Positions 48,640 to 56,721 of a stretch of 64,000 bases of DNA are shown piece by piece. The DNA is taken from NCBI RefSeq assembly GCF_014205135.1, contig NZ_JACHMY010000001.1:5828001-5892000 (forward strand), read 5' to 3'. This DNA is from Kribbella italica. GTDB lineage: Bacteria; Actinomycetota; Actinomycetes; Propionibacteriales; Kribbellaceae. The translations under genes were made by a program, and so were the position numbers. Under the pieces are notes generated by a model. The model made no database searches. It was not told the DNA's origin and saw only the letters and a list, made by a program, of their open reading frames with translations. Positions within the stretch are counted from its first letter, which is position 1. Each line of letters opens with the position of its first letter.

Positions 48640-50754
48640 TCAGTGCTCCTGAACTAGGTGGGACTCGGGAGAAACGGTAGCTGGCCTCGGCGCGGCGACC
48701 AGATGGGCCACCAGCAGCGGGGCGGCGAAGCCGGTCATGATCGCGGGCAGGGCGACGCCCGCGTCGTTGAGCAGCATGCCGACCAGACCACAGGTCGACA
48801 GCGCGAGCAGCGTGGGCCGGACCATCGTCCGGCTGCGGTAGAACTCCCGGTACGCCGCCGACGGCACCCGGTCGGGCAGGACGGTCGCCAGCATCGCGAG
48901 GACCACGCCGACGAGCATCGCCCAGCCGGCCGGGCCGGAGAAGAACGCGACGGCCATCTCCAGCTTGCGGATCAGCACGTCGGCCACGTCGCCGTCGAGC
49001 AGCCGGGCCACGAACGCACCGAAGTGGCTGCGCTGGTCCTCGGGCCGCAGGTAGTCCAGGAAGGCTACGGCGGAGACCGCGAGTACGCCGGCCACGCCGA
49101 TGCCGATCAGAGCGCGCAGCGTGATTCCGCCGCGCCAGGTCAGCCAAGCCATCAGCAGGACAGCCGGCGTCAGCGCGATGATGCCGCCGAAGTCCGTGCC
49201 CCAGCCGGGTTTGCCGTCGACGACGATCGCGGCGCCGCCGATCGCCAGGACGGCGAGCGCGGCCTGGACGCGGCTGCGGTCGATCAGCTTCTGCGCGACC
49301 ACACCGGCGACCACCAGCGCGGCGACGGCCAGAGTGGCGAAGGTGGAGTTGCCGAAACCGTAGAACCGGCCGCCGATCACCGGGCCGTCGGTGAACATGC
49401 TGCCGAACTGGAGCGGCGTCCCCAGCACGCCGTCCACGAGCAGGATCAGGTACGCCGCGAGCGCGATCCCGACGTACGCGGATCTGCCGAGCAGAAGCTT
49501 GGCTCCCGCGGCGAACGCTGCGCTGATCGCCAGCACCACGGCGTACAGGGAAAGGCCGGGGGACGGCCAGCGCCACCAGACGGTCGCGGTGGACAGGAAG
49601 ACGGCGATGAAGAAGCCGCCCTGGGTGAGCAGCGCGAACGAGAAGACACTGCGAGAACGCTTGCTGCGGGTGAACCAGAACCAGGCCAGCGCGATCAGCT
49701 CGGCGGCGAGGATGGTCATCGAGACGGCGACCAGAATCGGGCGGGGCTGCTCGAAACGCTGATTGGCGTCGAGGCGGTCCTCGATGACGGCGGCCGCGTC
49801 GGTGTGGAGGTCGCCGCCGAAGCCGATCTCGTTGCCGTCGAGCGGACCGGGCTCGGCCTCGCCGGCCGGGTCGATCGGCTTGCCTTCGCCGCGGAGGATC
49901 GTCGCGGTCAGGTCGGTGAGCTGGATCAGGCCGGGGCGGCGGGTCGAGTCGCTGGTGAGCCAGCGCGGGCCGTTGTCCGGGGGAAGTTGGAGCGCGACGA
50001 GGGGTTCCTGGTGGGCGTTCGCGGTCGCCTGACTGATGCCCGCGAGGAGGACCCAGCCGTCGGCCGCGCGGGCCTGGGCGACGAGATCGGCGACCTTCTT
50101 GCGCGCTTCCTCGCGGCCTTCGCGGAGCGGCATCGCCCCGGCGTCGACGATCGCGTCACCACAGGTGGAGAGCTTGGCCGGGTCGAAGGTCGGCTGCCAG
50201 TTGGTGACCGTGCCGTCGGTCTTCGCCGTCGCGATCGCGGCGCCCGGGCCGAAGCCGCAGACCTTCTCGCGGCTCTCGGCGAGGCGACCGAGCGGTGCGC
50301 CGGTGTGGTGCTCCGCCTGGCGGTCGACGTACGTCTGCCAGTCCTGAACCTTGCCGCCGGCAACAGCCGGCAACTCGCCGCACGGCTGGTCCGCCACGCT
50401 CCCCCAGGCCCGCGTCCCGGCGCTGAGAGTCAGCCAGCCGTCCACCGGACAGGTGTGCGGCCCGGCGGTCTTCACGGTGATCGACCCGACGTGCGACTGG
50501 TCCACCAGCGCGGTCAGCTCAGGCGAGGCCTCCACGTCGTTCCAGGTCAGACCGGGTACGCCGATGACGACAACCTTCGCCAGGAGCGATTCCCGCGCCT
50601 GCGGCGCTGGAATCGCGGAGGAGGGGGGAAGGGCGGCAGCGCGCCCGGAGCCCTCGCCTTCGGCGGGCAGGGCGAACGCGGCCGCGGCGCCGGCGAGGGT
50701 CGCGATCGGGATGAGGGTGCGGGCCAGCAGCCGGCGCATCCCCGGACGGTTCAT
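48640..50754 (-). CDS. Multi-pass membrane protein with alkaline-phosphatase-like extracellular domain, inside the pur operon
   Basis: 704 residues. A signal-type helix is followed by a ~300-residue extracytoplasmic domain: VVVIGVPGLTWNDVEASPEL, GSITVKTAGPHTCPVDGWLT, TLSAGTRA and LTDLTATIL. It resembles the alkaline-phosphatase/sulfatase superfamily shape, though the usual metal-ligand set is not evident. The C-terminal half (from ~365) has about ten membrane helices with FGFGNSTFA- and GVDGKPGWGTDFGG-like loops. The ATG overlaps purQ's stop (TGATG) and the gene ends six bases before purL. Its role is unknown; conserved linkage to purine genes would suggest a growth or envelope function. Confidence 0.8.
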   Translation of the reverse strand: MNRPGMRRLLARTLIPIATLAGAAAAFALPAEGEGSGRAAALPPSSAIPAPQARESLLAKVVVIGVPGLTWNDVEASPELTALVDQSHVGSITVKTAGPHTCPVDGWLTLSAGTRAWGSVADQPCGELPAVAGGKVQDWQTYVDRQAEHHTGAPLGRLAESREKVCGFGPGAAIATAKTDGTVTNWQPTFDPAKLSTCGDAIVDAGAMPLREGREEARKKVADLVAQARAADGWVLLAGISQATANAHQEPLVALQLPPDNGPRWLTSDSTRRPGLIQLTDLTATILRGEGKPIDPAGEAEPGPLDGNEIGFGGDLHTDAAAVIEDRLDANQRFEQPRPILVAVSMTILAAELIALAWFWFTRSKRSRSVFSFALLTQGGFFIAVFLSTATVWWRWPSPGLSLYAVVLAISAAFAAGAKLLLGRSAYVGIALAAYLILLVDGVLGTPLQFGSMFTDGPVIGGRFYGFGNSTFATLAVAALVVAGVVAQKLIDRSRVQAALAVLAIGGAAIVVDGKPGWGTDFGGIIALTPAVLLMAWLTWRGGITLRALIGIGVAGVLAVSAVAFLDYLRPEDQRSHFGAFVARLLDGDVADVLIRKLEMAVAFFSGPAGWAMLVGVVLAMLATVLPDRVPSAAYREFYRSRTMVRPTLLALSTCGLVGMLLNDAGVALPAIMTGFAAPLLVAHLVAAPRPATVSPESHLVQEH

Positions 50755-51422
50755 CAGGAGGCGACGACGGCTTTCAGGACCGAGGTGAAGAAGCCGAGGC
50801 CGTCGGTGCTCGGGCCGGTCAGGGTTTCGACGCAGTGCTCGGGGTGCGGCATCAGGCCGACCACGTTGCCGCGCTCGTTGGTGATGCCGGCGATGTCGCG
50901 GTACGAGCCGTTCGGGTTGCCCAGGTAGCGCGCGACCACCCGGCCCTCGCCCTCGAGCCGGTCCAGCGTGGCCTCGTCGGCGACGAAGGAGCCGTCCTGG
51001 TTCTTCAGCACGATGGTGATCTCGTGGTTCGCGTCGTAGTCGCTGGTCCACGCGGTGCGGTTGTTCTCGATCCGCAGCCCCTGGTCCTTGCAGACGAACT
51101 TGCGGTGGTGGTTCTTGATCAGCGCGCCCGGCAGCAGGTGCGACTCGCAGAGCACCTGGAAACCGTTGCAGATCCCGAGCACCGGCAGGCCCTCGCCCGC
51201 CTTCTTGATGATCGTGTCCATCACCGGCGCGAACCGGGAGATGGCCCCGGCGCGCAGGTAGTCGCCGTACGAGAAGCCGCCCGGCAGCACCACCGCGTCG
51301 ACCCCGTGCAGGTCGGCGTCGCCGTGCCACAGCGGGACCGCCTCGGCGCCGGCCACGGCGGCCGCGCGGCGCGCGTCGACGTCGTCCAGCGAGCCCGGGA
51401 AGGTGACGACGCCGATCTTCAT
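50754..51422 (-). CDS. purQ: Phosphoribosylformylglycinamidine synthase glutaminase PurQ
   Basis: 222 residues of class-I glutamine amidotransferase. Nucleophile C85 lies in LGICNGFQVL, the His-Glu pair in MPHPEH near the C-terminus, and the oxyanion region in VLPGGFSYGDYLRAGA. It delivers ammonia to PurL. The ATG overlaps the purS stop by four bases. It is followed, with a one-base overlap, by the membrane-protein gene and not directly by purL. Confidence 0.97.
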   Translation of the reverse strand: MKIGVVTFPGSLDDVDARRAAAVAGAEAVPLWHGDADLHGVDAVVLPGGFSYGDYLRAGAISRFAPVMDTIIKKAGEGLPVLGICNGFQVLCESHLLPGALIKNHHRKFVCKDQGLRIENNRTAWTSDYDANHEITIVLKNQDGSFVADEATLDRLEGEGRVVARYLGNPNGSYRDIAGITNERGNVVGLMPHPEHCVETLTGPSTDGLGFFTSVLKAVVAS

Positions 51423-51670
51423 CGGTCGCCCTCGACGTGCAGCGTGTAGTCCTCGATCACCGGGTTGGCCAGCAGCGTGTCCGCGGCCTTCCGGATCTCG
51501 GCGACCCGCTCCTCGGTCGCCTCGCCCTCGAGGGTGATCTCGAAGCGCTTGCCCTGGCGGACGTCGGCCACGCCGTCGAAGCCGAGCCGGGCGAACGCGC
51601 CGTGCACCGCCTTGCCCTGCGGGTCGAGGATCTCGGGCTTGAGCATGACATCGACGACAACGCGAGCCAC
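51419..51670 (-). CDS. purS: Phosphoribosylformylglycinamidine synthase subunit PurS
   Basis: 83 residues, normal for PurS. It shows VVVDVMLKPEILDPQGKAVH, GFDGVADVRQGKRFEI and VIEDYTLHVE. PurS bridges PurL and PurQ in the FGAM synthase complex. The GTG start at 51670 follows AGGAG. First gene of the leftward operon, divergent from padR. Confidence 0.96.
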   Translation of the reverse strand: MARVVVDVMLKPEILDPQGKAVHGAFARLGFDGVADVRQGKRFEITLEGEATEERVAEIRKAADTLLANPVIEDYTLHVEGDR

Positions 51671-51748
51671 TGACTACTCCTGGTTTCGATCCGGGGTGAC
51701 AAACCGAATCCTACCGACCGGCTCCCGGATCCACGCACCCGGCGACTA

Positions 51749-51785
51749 TTCACTCAGTACATACCTCGTGTGTATAGTCGTTCCC
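51749..51785 (+). promoter_or_regulatory. Promoter with PadR-type operator, leaderless padR message
   Basis: TTCACT (51749-51754), an 18-base spacer and TATAGT (51773-51778) look like a sigma-70 promoter whose start would fall at or next to the ATG at 51786. There is no ribosome site, so the transcript is probably leaderless. TACATAC...GTGTATA inside the spacer and -10 is an imperfect dyad of the ATGT/ACAT kind bound by PadR repressors. Confidence 0.6.
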
Positions 51786-52307
51786 ATGGCAACCGCAGAG
51801 CTGGTCCTGGGACTGCTGCACGGCGGCCCGGCGCACGGGTACGACGTGAAACGCGGTCACGACGCATGGTTCCCCGACAGCAAGCCGCTGGCGTTCGGGC
51901 AGGTGTACTCGACGCTGGCCCGGCTGGAGCGCGACGAGCTCGTCGAGGTCGTCGACCGGGGCTCCGAAGGCGGTCCCGAGCGGACCGTCTACGCGCTGAC
52001 CGCGAAGGGCCGGCAGCATCTGGCCGAGTGGCTGGCCGAGCCGATCCAGCCCGCGCTGGGCGCGGTCGACGAGCTGGTCCGCAAGGTGGTCGCGACGATC
52101 CGGACCGGCGAGGACGCGACCGCGTTCCTGGCCCGGCAGCGGTCCAGCCACCTGCGCCGGATCCGTGAGCTGAAGGCCTCCGGCCGCACCGAAGACACGC
52201 CCGGCCGGCTCGCGCGCGACTACATGGCGCTGCACCTGGACGCCGATCTCCGCTGGCTGGACACCGCTCTTGACCGAATCACCGCTCAGAAGGAGAGCAC
52301 CCGATGA
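51786..52307 (+). CDS. PadR-family transcriptional repressor
   Basis: 173 residues. The winged helix has ELVLGLLHGGPAHGYDVKRG, FGQVYSTLARLERDELV and GPERTVYALTAKGRQHLAEW. The helical C-terminal dimer domain follows (about 85-170). Start ATG 51786 sits directly under the promoter with no ribosome site. Its stop overlaps the ABC ATPase start by four bases. PadR genes in front of ABC exporters normally repress the transporter until its substrate appears. Confidence 0.92.
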   Translation: MATAELVLGLLHGGPAHGYDVKRGHDAWFPDSKPLAFGQVYSTLARLERDELVEVVDRGSEGGPERTVYALTAKGRQHLAEWLAEPIQPALGAVDELVRKVVATIRTGEDATAFLARQRSSHLRRIRELKASGRTEDTPGRLARDYMALHLDADLRWLDTALDRITAQKESTR

Positions 52308-52984
52308 CCGACCTGGTCCTGGAAGTCCTCCGGGTGGAGTACGCGTACCGCCGCGACATCGCCCTGCGGGGCGTCTCGCTGCAGGTGCGTCCGGGCGAAG
52401 TCCTGGCCGTCACCGGCCCGAGCGGTTGTGGCAAGTCGACCCTGCTCCACTGCGCGGCCGGCATCCTGCGGCCGCAGGCCGGCACGGTGAAGCTGGCCGG
52501 GCAGGACCTGTCGGAGCTGTCCGAGGCCGATCGCACCCGGCTGCGGCGTACCAAGGTCGGCGTGGTGATGCAGTTCGGCCAGCTGGTCCCGGACCTCTCC
52601 CTGGTCGACAACGTGGCGCTGCCGCTGCTCCTCGAAGGCCACGACCGGGCGGCGTCGCGCCGAGCGGCTCTCGGCTGGCTGGAGCGAGTCGGAGTGGCCG
52701 AGGACGCGTACGCCGTACCGGCTGAGCTGTCCGGCGGGCAGAACCAGCGGGCCGCGGTCGCCAGGGCACTCGTCACGGGCCCGGCGGTCGTGTTCGCGGA
52801 CGAACCGACGGGCAGCCTGGACAGCAGCGCCGGGGAACAGGTCCTCGACCTGCTGCTCGAGGCGGCGAGAACCGGCGACACCGCGCTGGTCGTCGTCACC
52901 CACGACAACCTGGTCGCCGCGCACGCCGACCGCGAGGTCCGCCTGCGCGACGGTCTGATCCAGCACGAGGTGGCACTGTCATGA
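52304..52984 (+). CDS. ABC transporter ATPase, MacB/LolD type
   Basis: 226 residues. Walker A GPSGCGKST, Q-loop VVMQFGQLVPDLSL, signature LSGGQNQRAAVARAL, Walker B VVFADEPTGSLD and the switch His in VVVTHD are all present. The type teams with FtsX-like permeases in export of peptides, lipids or drugs. Overlaps padR and the permease gene by four bases each. Confidence 0.95.
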   Translation: MTDLVLEVLRVEYAYRRDIALRGVSLQVRPGEVLAVTGPSGCGKSTLLHCAAGILRPQAGTVKLAGQDLSELSEADRTRLRRTKVGVVMQFGQLVPDLSLVDNVALPLLLEGHDRAASRRAALGWLERVGVAEDAYAVPAELSGGQNQRAAVARALVTGPAVVFADEPTGSLDSSAGEQVLDLLLEAARTGDTALVVVTHDNLVAAHADREVRLRDGLIQHEVALS

Positions 52985-54369
52985 ATCTGCGCACCTTCGT
53001 CACGCTGGCCCTTCCCCGGTCCGCCACCGATCGGCGCCGCCTGCAACTGCTGGTGCTCGGGGTCGCGGTGGCCGGCGCGTTCCTGCTGGCGGGACTGCGG
53101 ATCACCCGGCTGTCCTCCGGCATCGACGTACTGGACGGGGTCTACTACTCCGACAGGTCAGCCGATGCCTACAGCAACTACCTTCAGGAGGACGGCCTCC
53201 GCGGCGGGGTGGCCCTGGCCACGGTCTTCCTGGCGGCGAGGGCCTTCGCCCTGGCCTACCAGGCCCTCAAACTCGGTACGGCGGCGCGCGACCGCAGGCT
53301 GGCCGCGTTCCGCTTGGCGGGCGCGACCCCAGGCCAGGTCCGAGGGCTCGGCGCCGTCGAAGGAGCACTGGCCGGACTGGCCGGCGGAGTCCTCGCCGGT
53401 CCCGTCTACTTCGCGCTTGCGTTCCTCGTCCAGACGTTCCCGCGAGTGGCCAGGGTCCTTCCCCGCCCGGACGGGTGGGACCTGCTCTACTGGCCGGTCT
53501 TCGCGCTGGTGCTCGGCGCGGCGACCGCGGCTGTGGGCGGGTGGTTACGGCGTGGACTGGTGACGGATCCTTCGGCGGCCCCCGAGCACAGGCCGACCCG
53601 GTTCCGGGCCAGGATCATCTTCGCTGTTGTGGGTGTACTGATCGCCCTGGCCGCGATGAGGGCCATCACGACCGGCTCGACGGTCCTCGGCGCGGGCCTC
53701 CTGTTCGTTCCGGCCGCAGGCGTCCTGATCGCGACGATCGCGCTGGCTCCGTTGCTGGCCTACGGCCAGGGCCGGCGGCTCAGCCGGTCGGGGGACCCGA
53801 TCAAGGTGATCGCGGGTGGACGGCTGATCCGGACCACGCGAGCAGCCGGCCGCTCGATCACCCTGATGGTGCTCTGCGGGGTCGTGGTCGGGCTCTGCGC
53901 CGCCTCGATGTTCGCGCTGTGGGTCCCGTACGCCGAGGGCGAGGGCACCTGGGGAGACTCTATGACCTTCTACTCCACCGGATTCGGCCTGGCCGCGGTC
54001 GCCTCCCTGGCGGTCGGACTGGCCGCCGGCGCCTCCTTGCTGGCCGGGACCGCCGACGACCTGCTCGACCAGCGCCGGAATCTCGCCTGCCTGAGCATCT
54101 TCGGCATGGGCGAGGCCCATCTCCGGCGATCGGTCCAGCTCCAACTGACCGCGATCGCCCCGCCGGCCATCGGGGTCGGCCTGGCGATCGGCTACCTCCT
54201 CACCGTGCTGCGCGAGTCGCCGGGCAGGGAGGGCACCGCCCTGTTGTGGTTCGTGATCGTGGTCCTGGTCGGGAGCGCACTGACCTGGCTGGTCGCGACC
54301 GGAGCCGCGGCCCTCCTGCGCGGCCAGGTCCGCGAGGCGATCGACCCACAGAACCTGCGGTCGGCCTGA
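52981..54369 (+). CDS. FtsX-like ABC transporter permease
   Basis: 462 residues with about eight to ten hydrophobic segments arranged as two halves. FtsX-type stretches are ALKLGTAARDRRLAAFRLAG (about residues 90-115) and RNLACLSIFGMGEAHLRRSV (about 365-385). The N-terminal extracellular stretch is short, so a large MacB-type periplasmic domain is missing. With the ATPase it forms an exporter controlled by PadR, probably for toxic compounds or peptides. A strong terminator follows. Confidence 0.9.
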   Translation: MNLRTFVTLALPRSATDRRRLQLLVLGVAVAGAFLLAGLRITRLSSGIDVLDGVYYSDRSADAYSNYLQEDGLRGGVALATVFLAARAFALAYQALKLGTAARDRRLAAFRLAGATPGQVRGLGAVEGALAGLAGGVLAGPVYFALAFLVQTFPRVARVLPRPDGWDLLYWPVFALVLGAATAAVGGWLRRGLVTDPSAAPEHRPTRFRARIIFAVVGVLIALAAMRAITTGSTVLGAGLLFVPAAGVLIATIALAPLLAYGQGRRLSRSGDPIKVIAGGRLIRTTRAAGRSITLMVLCGVVVGLCAASMFALWVPYAEGEGTWGDSMTFYSTGFGLAAVASLAVGLAAGASLLAGTADDLLDQRRNLACLSIFGMGEAHLRRSVQLQLTAIAPPAIGVGLAIGYLLTVLRESPGREGTALLWFVIVVLVGSALTWLVATGAAALLRGQVREAIDPQNLRSA

Positions 54370-54385
54370 CCGCACCGACAGACCA

Positions 54386-54421
54386 GCCGGAGTTCGGGGT
54401 TGAGGGGCCCCGGACTCCGGC
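54386..54421 (+). terminator. Stem-loop after the PadR-ABC operon
   Basis: GCCGGAGT-t-CGGGG, loop, CCCCG-g-ACTCCGGC: 13 pairs with one mismatch, 16 bases after the permease stop. It separates this operon from the convergent I36-inhibitor gene. Confidence 0.85.
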
Positions 54422-54515
54422 TTCTGCCGCGCCTACGGCGAGACATCGCAAGAATTTCCAGTTCTCAAGGTAGGAGATGGCGCCGTCTCTTCACCTGACT
54501 ACTCCGCCGAGCCGC

Positions 54516-54926
54516 TCAGAGGACCTTTGCTCCGCTCGGGCAGTTGTTGTTGGGAAGCTTGCTGATCGAGGTGATTTTGTCGCCGAACTTGTACGCCGGC
54601 TGGCCGAGGTCGGACGTGTACTGACCGGCCCTGATGCAGAAGAAAGTGTCACTGCGCGAGTAATTGTCGTCGTCGTGCAGCAACCAAGCGACACTGCCGT
54701 TGTTGTACACCGAGTGCGCCTCGTCGCTGTTGCTCCCCAGGTGCGGCTCGTTCTTGACGTAGGGAATCGCCGTCGGGGTGAAATTCTGGTTGTGCCAGAT
54801 GCAGATTCTGTTGGCCGGGCAGTCCGTCCGCGACGCCGCGGCGGGCTGGGTCGCGGCGACGAGTCCGCCGGTCGCCACCAGCAGTCCCGCGACCGTGCTC
54901 AACGTGGCTTTCCGTACTCCTCGCAT
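54516..54926 (-). CDS. Secreted peptidase inhibitor I36-like protein
   Basis: 136 residues. The signal peptide (residues 1-31, RGVRKATLSTVAGLLVATGG ... AAAS) is followed by a small Cys-containing domain: CPANRICIWHNQNF, SVYNNGSVAWLLHDD and NNNCPSGAKVL, with four cysteines. CP--R-C-W---NF is the hallmark of I36 / Streptomyces metalloprotease-inhibitor-like beta/gamma-crystallin folds. It follows a strong ribosome site (GAAGGAG) 24 bases after a small secreted-peptide gene, so they form one transcript. A role in restraining secreted proteases or binding the envelope is plausible. Confidence 0.85.
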   Translation of the reverse strand: MRGVRKATLSTVAGLLVATGGLVAATQPAAASRTDCPANRICIWHNQNFTPTAIPYVKNEPHLGSNSDEAHSVYNNGSVAWLLHDDDNYSRSDTFFCIRAGQYTSDLGQPAYKFGDKITSISKLPNNNCPSGAKVL

Positions 54927-54950
54927 GGGCTCTCCTTCGAAGTGGGTCGA

Positions 54951-55112
54951 TCAGATCTGTGGGGTCTTGGCCGGGCAGGTGCCGCCCTCGATACGCTGGA
55001 CCGGCGAGTCCACCCGGGCAGCAATTGCCGGTTGCGCCGTGACAGCGACGACTCCGGCCACCAGAGAAATCCCGGAAAATGCACTCGGGAAAGCTTTTCG
55101 CGCCCTTCGCAT
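54951..55112 (-). CDS. 53-residue secreted peptide with strong ribosome site
   Basis: The ATG at 55112 is preceded by AGGAGG at optimal distance. Residues 1-32 form a signal peptide: MRRARKAFPSAFS, a hydrophobic core, and AQPAIAA. The mature part is only ~21 residues and has a single cysteine: RVDSPVQRIEGGTCPAKTPQ. The signal resembles that of the adjacent I36-like protein (both MR-x-x-RKA ... TAQPA / ATQPA), so they may be related by duplication, but no downstream remnant of an I36 domain exists before the next gene. It could be an exported signal, a protease bait, or the shortened relic of a paralogue. It is too short for ordinary gene calling and easy to miss. Confidence 0.65.
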   Translation of the reverse strand: MRRARKAFPSAFSGISLVAGVVAVTAQPAIAARVDSPVQRIEGGTCPAKTPQI

Positions 55113-55302
55113 GCACCCTCCTGAAAATGTCTCGAATATCTCGGTACAGAGTCAACCAAACCCTCGTTTGACAGGGCAAGAGAACTGCAGGAAGTTGCAG
55201 CGCGGTCGCCGAACGTCACATTTCTGTGGTTGTGCCACCCCCGGTGTCAAGGGGGCTGGGGCTTCGGTGGAGGGAGGCCCTGGTTCACCCCTGGGGTGGG
55301 GT

Positions 55303-55328
55303 TGGGGTCCCTGCTGGGTCAAGCGGGT
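55303..55328 (+). other. G-quadruplex-type G-run cluster
   Basis: GGGG-T-GGGG-TT-GGGG followed by a GGG eight bases later, on the plus strand, ends 18 bases before the VTT-protein ATG. The 234-base gap 55113-55346 otherwise holds the likely minus-strand promoter of the secreted-peptide gene (TTGACT about 55170) and no other gene. Confidence 0.4.
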
Positions 55329-55346
55329 GCGCATAGGCTCGGCGGC

Positions 55347-55835
55347 ATGTGGGTGTGGCAGTTGGTGTTGGCCGTCGGGTTCGGGATCGGGTCGGCCGTG
55401 GTGCCGGTGCTGAACGCTGAGGCGTACGTGCTCGGGGTCGGGGTGAGCGGGGCGCTGGACCCGGTGGTGGCGGCGATCGGGGTTTCGGTCGGGCAGACGA
55501 TCGGGAAGATCGCGATGTTTCTGGCGGTGCGGTACCGGCCGGGGTACGCCGGGAAGAAGTCCAAGGAGCCGAAGCCGCTCGACCTGGACACCCGGTGGGG
55601 GCGGTTCGTGCAGTGGAACCGGGAGCTCAGCAAGCGGCTGCTGGATGCCTTGAGCGACCGGCGGTGGGGAGTGCCGGTCACGTTGCTGAGCGCGTCGGTC
55701 GGGATTCCACCGCTGTACGGCGTGGCGCTGATCGCCGGCGCCAGCCGGATGGGGGTGGTCACCTTCAGTCTGTCGGTGCTGGCCGGGCGGCTGGCGCGGT
55801 TCGTGACGCTGGCTCTCGGCGTCGGCCTGTTCTGA
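55347..55835 (+). CDS. Small VTT/DedA-like membrane protein
   Basis: 162 residues. Hydrophobic segments are VWQLVLAVGFGIGSAVVPVL, VVAAIGVSVGQTIGKIAMFL, then after a ~50-residue loop VPVTLLSASVGIPPLYGVAL and FSLSVLAGRLARFVTLALG. The G-Q-T-I-G-K and S-x-G-I-P-P-L-Y patterns match the VTT/SNARE-associated (DedA/YqaA-like) fold, which takes part in lipid flipping. ATG 55347 is chosen because the preceding frame is G-rich non-protein-like sequence. It ends ten bases from the convergent purC gene. Confidence 0.78.
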   Translation: MWVWQLVLAVGFGIGSAVVPVLNAEAYVLGVGVSGALDPVVAAIGVSVGQTIGKIAMFLAVRYRPGYAGKKSKEPKPLDLDTRWGRFVQWNRELSKRLLDALSDRRWGVPVTLLSASVGIPPLYGVALIAGASRMGVVTFSLSVLAGRLARFVTLALGVGLF

Positions 55836-55845
55836 CGCCGAGCGC

Positions 55846-56721
55846 TCAGGCGGTGAACGTACGGCCGGTGAGGCTCTCGTAGGCCTCGATGTACGCCGAA
55901 CGCGTGCGCTCGACGACCTCGTCGGACAGCGGCGGCGGCGCCTCGCCCGACGCGCGGTCCCAGCCGGACTCGAACTGCAGCCAGTCGCGGACGATCTGTT
56001 TGTCGTACGACGGCTGCGGCCGGCCCGGCGCCCATTCGGAGGCCGGCCAGAAGCGGCTCGAGTCGGGCGTCAGCACCTCGTCGGCGAGCACGATCGTGCC
56101 GTCGGCGCGGGCCCCGAACTCGAACTTGGTGTCGGCCAGGATGATGCCGTGCTGCTCGGCCATCGCGTGCGCCCGCGCGTAGATGTCCAGCGTCAGGTCG
56201 CGCAGCCGGCCGGCGGTCTCGGCGCCGACGGTCGCCACCACCGCGTCGTACGACACGTTCTCGTCGTGCTCGCCGAGCTCGGCCTTGGTCGCCGGCGTGA
56301 AGATCGGCGCGTCCAGGCGCGACCCCTCGACCAGGCCGGCCCGCAGCGGGATGCCGCAGACCTCGCCGGTCGCGGCGTAGTCGAGCAGGCCGGAGCCGCT
56401 CAGGTACCCACGGGCGACGCACTCGACCGGGAACATCTCGAGCTTCTCGCAGACCACCGCGCGGCCGGCGACCTCGGCCGGGACGTCGGTCGAGACGATG
56501 TGGTTCGGCACGTCGAGCTGCTCGAACCACCACAGGCTCATCGCGGTGAGCACCTTGCCCTTGTCCGGGATCGGCGTCTCGAGAATCCAGTCGAACGCGC
56601 TCATCCGGTCGCTCGCGACCATCAGCAGGTGGCCGGACCCGAGCTCGTACAGATCCCGGACCTTGCCCGAGTGCAGATGCTTGGCGCCAGGGATCTCAAC
56701 AGCCTGCGGAAGAGTGGTCAC
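55846..56721 (-). CDS. purC: Phosphoribosylaminoimidazole-succinocarboxamide synthase PurC
   Basis: 291 residues. It shows HSGKVRDLYELGSGHLLMVA, SDRMSAFDWILETPIPDKG, VECVARGYLSGSG, ILADTKFEFG and LADEVLTPDSSRFW, the SAICAR synthetase signatures. It joins aspartate to CAIR with ATP. The GTG at 56721 overlaps the stop of the FAD monooxygenase gene by four bases, an unusual partner for a purine gene. The GTG is chosen because the frame before it is not protein-like. Confidence 0.96.
   Translation of the reverse strand: MTTLPQAVEIPGAKHLHSGKVRDLYELGSGHLLMVASDRMSAFDWILETPIPDKGKVLTAMSLWWFEQLDVPNHIVSTDVPAEVAGRAVVCEKLEMFPVECVARGYLSGSGLLDYAATGEVCGIPLRAGLVEGSRLDAPIFTPATKAELGEHDENVSYDAVVATVGAETAGRLRDLTLDIYARAHAMAEQHGIILADTKFEFGARADGTIVLADEVLTPDSSRFWPASEWAPGRPQPSYDKQIVRDWLQFESGWDRASGEAPPPLSDEVVERTRSAYIEAYESLTGRTFTA

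Noticed and set aside
45616..48657. Thousand-codon plus-strand open frame opposite purL
   Set aside because: Arg/Asp/Val-rich shadow frame created by the high GC of purL and the phosphatase gene; purL on the other strand has full family signatures.
52304..54369. ATPase partner for the Ugp-like importer
   Set aside because: This ATPase is the MacB/LolD exporter type with its own FtsX permease and PadR; it does not match MalK/UgpC types.
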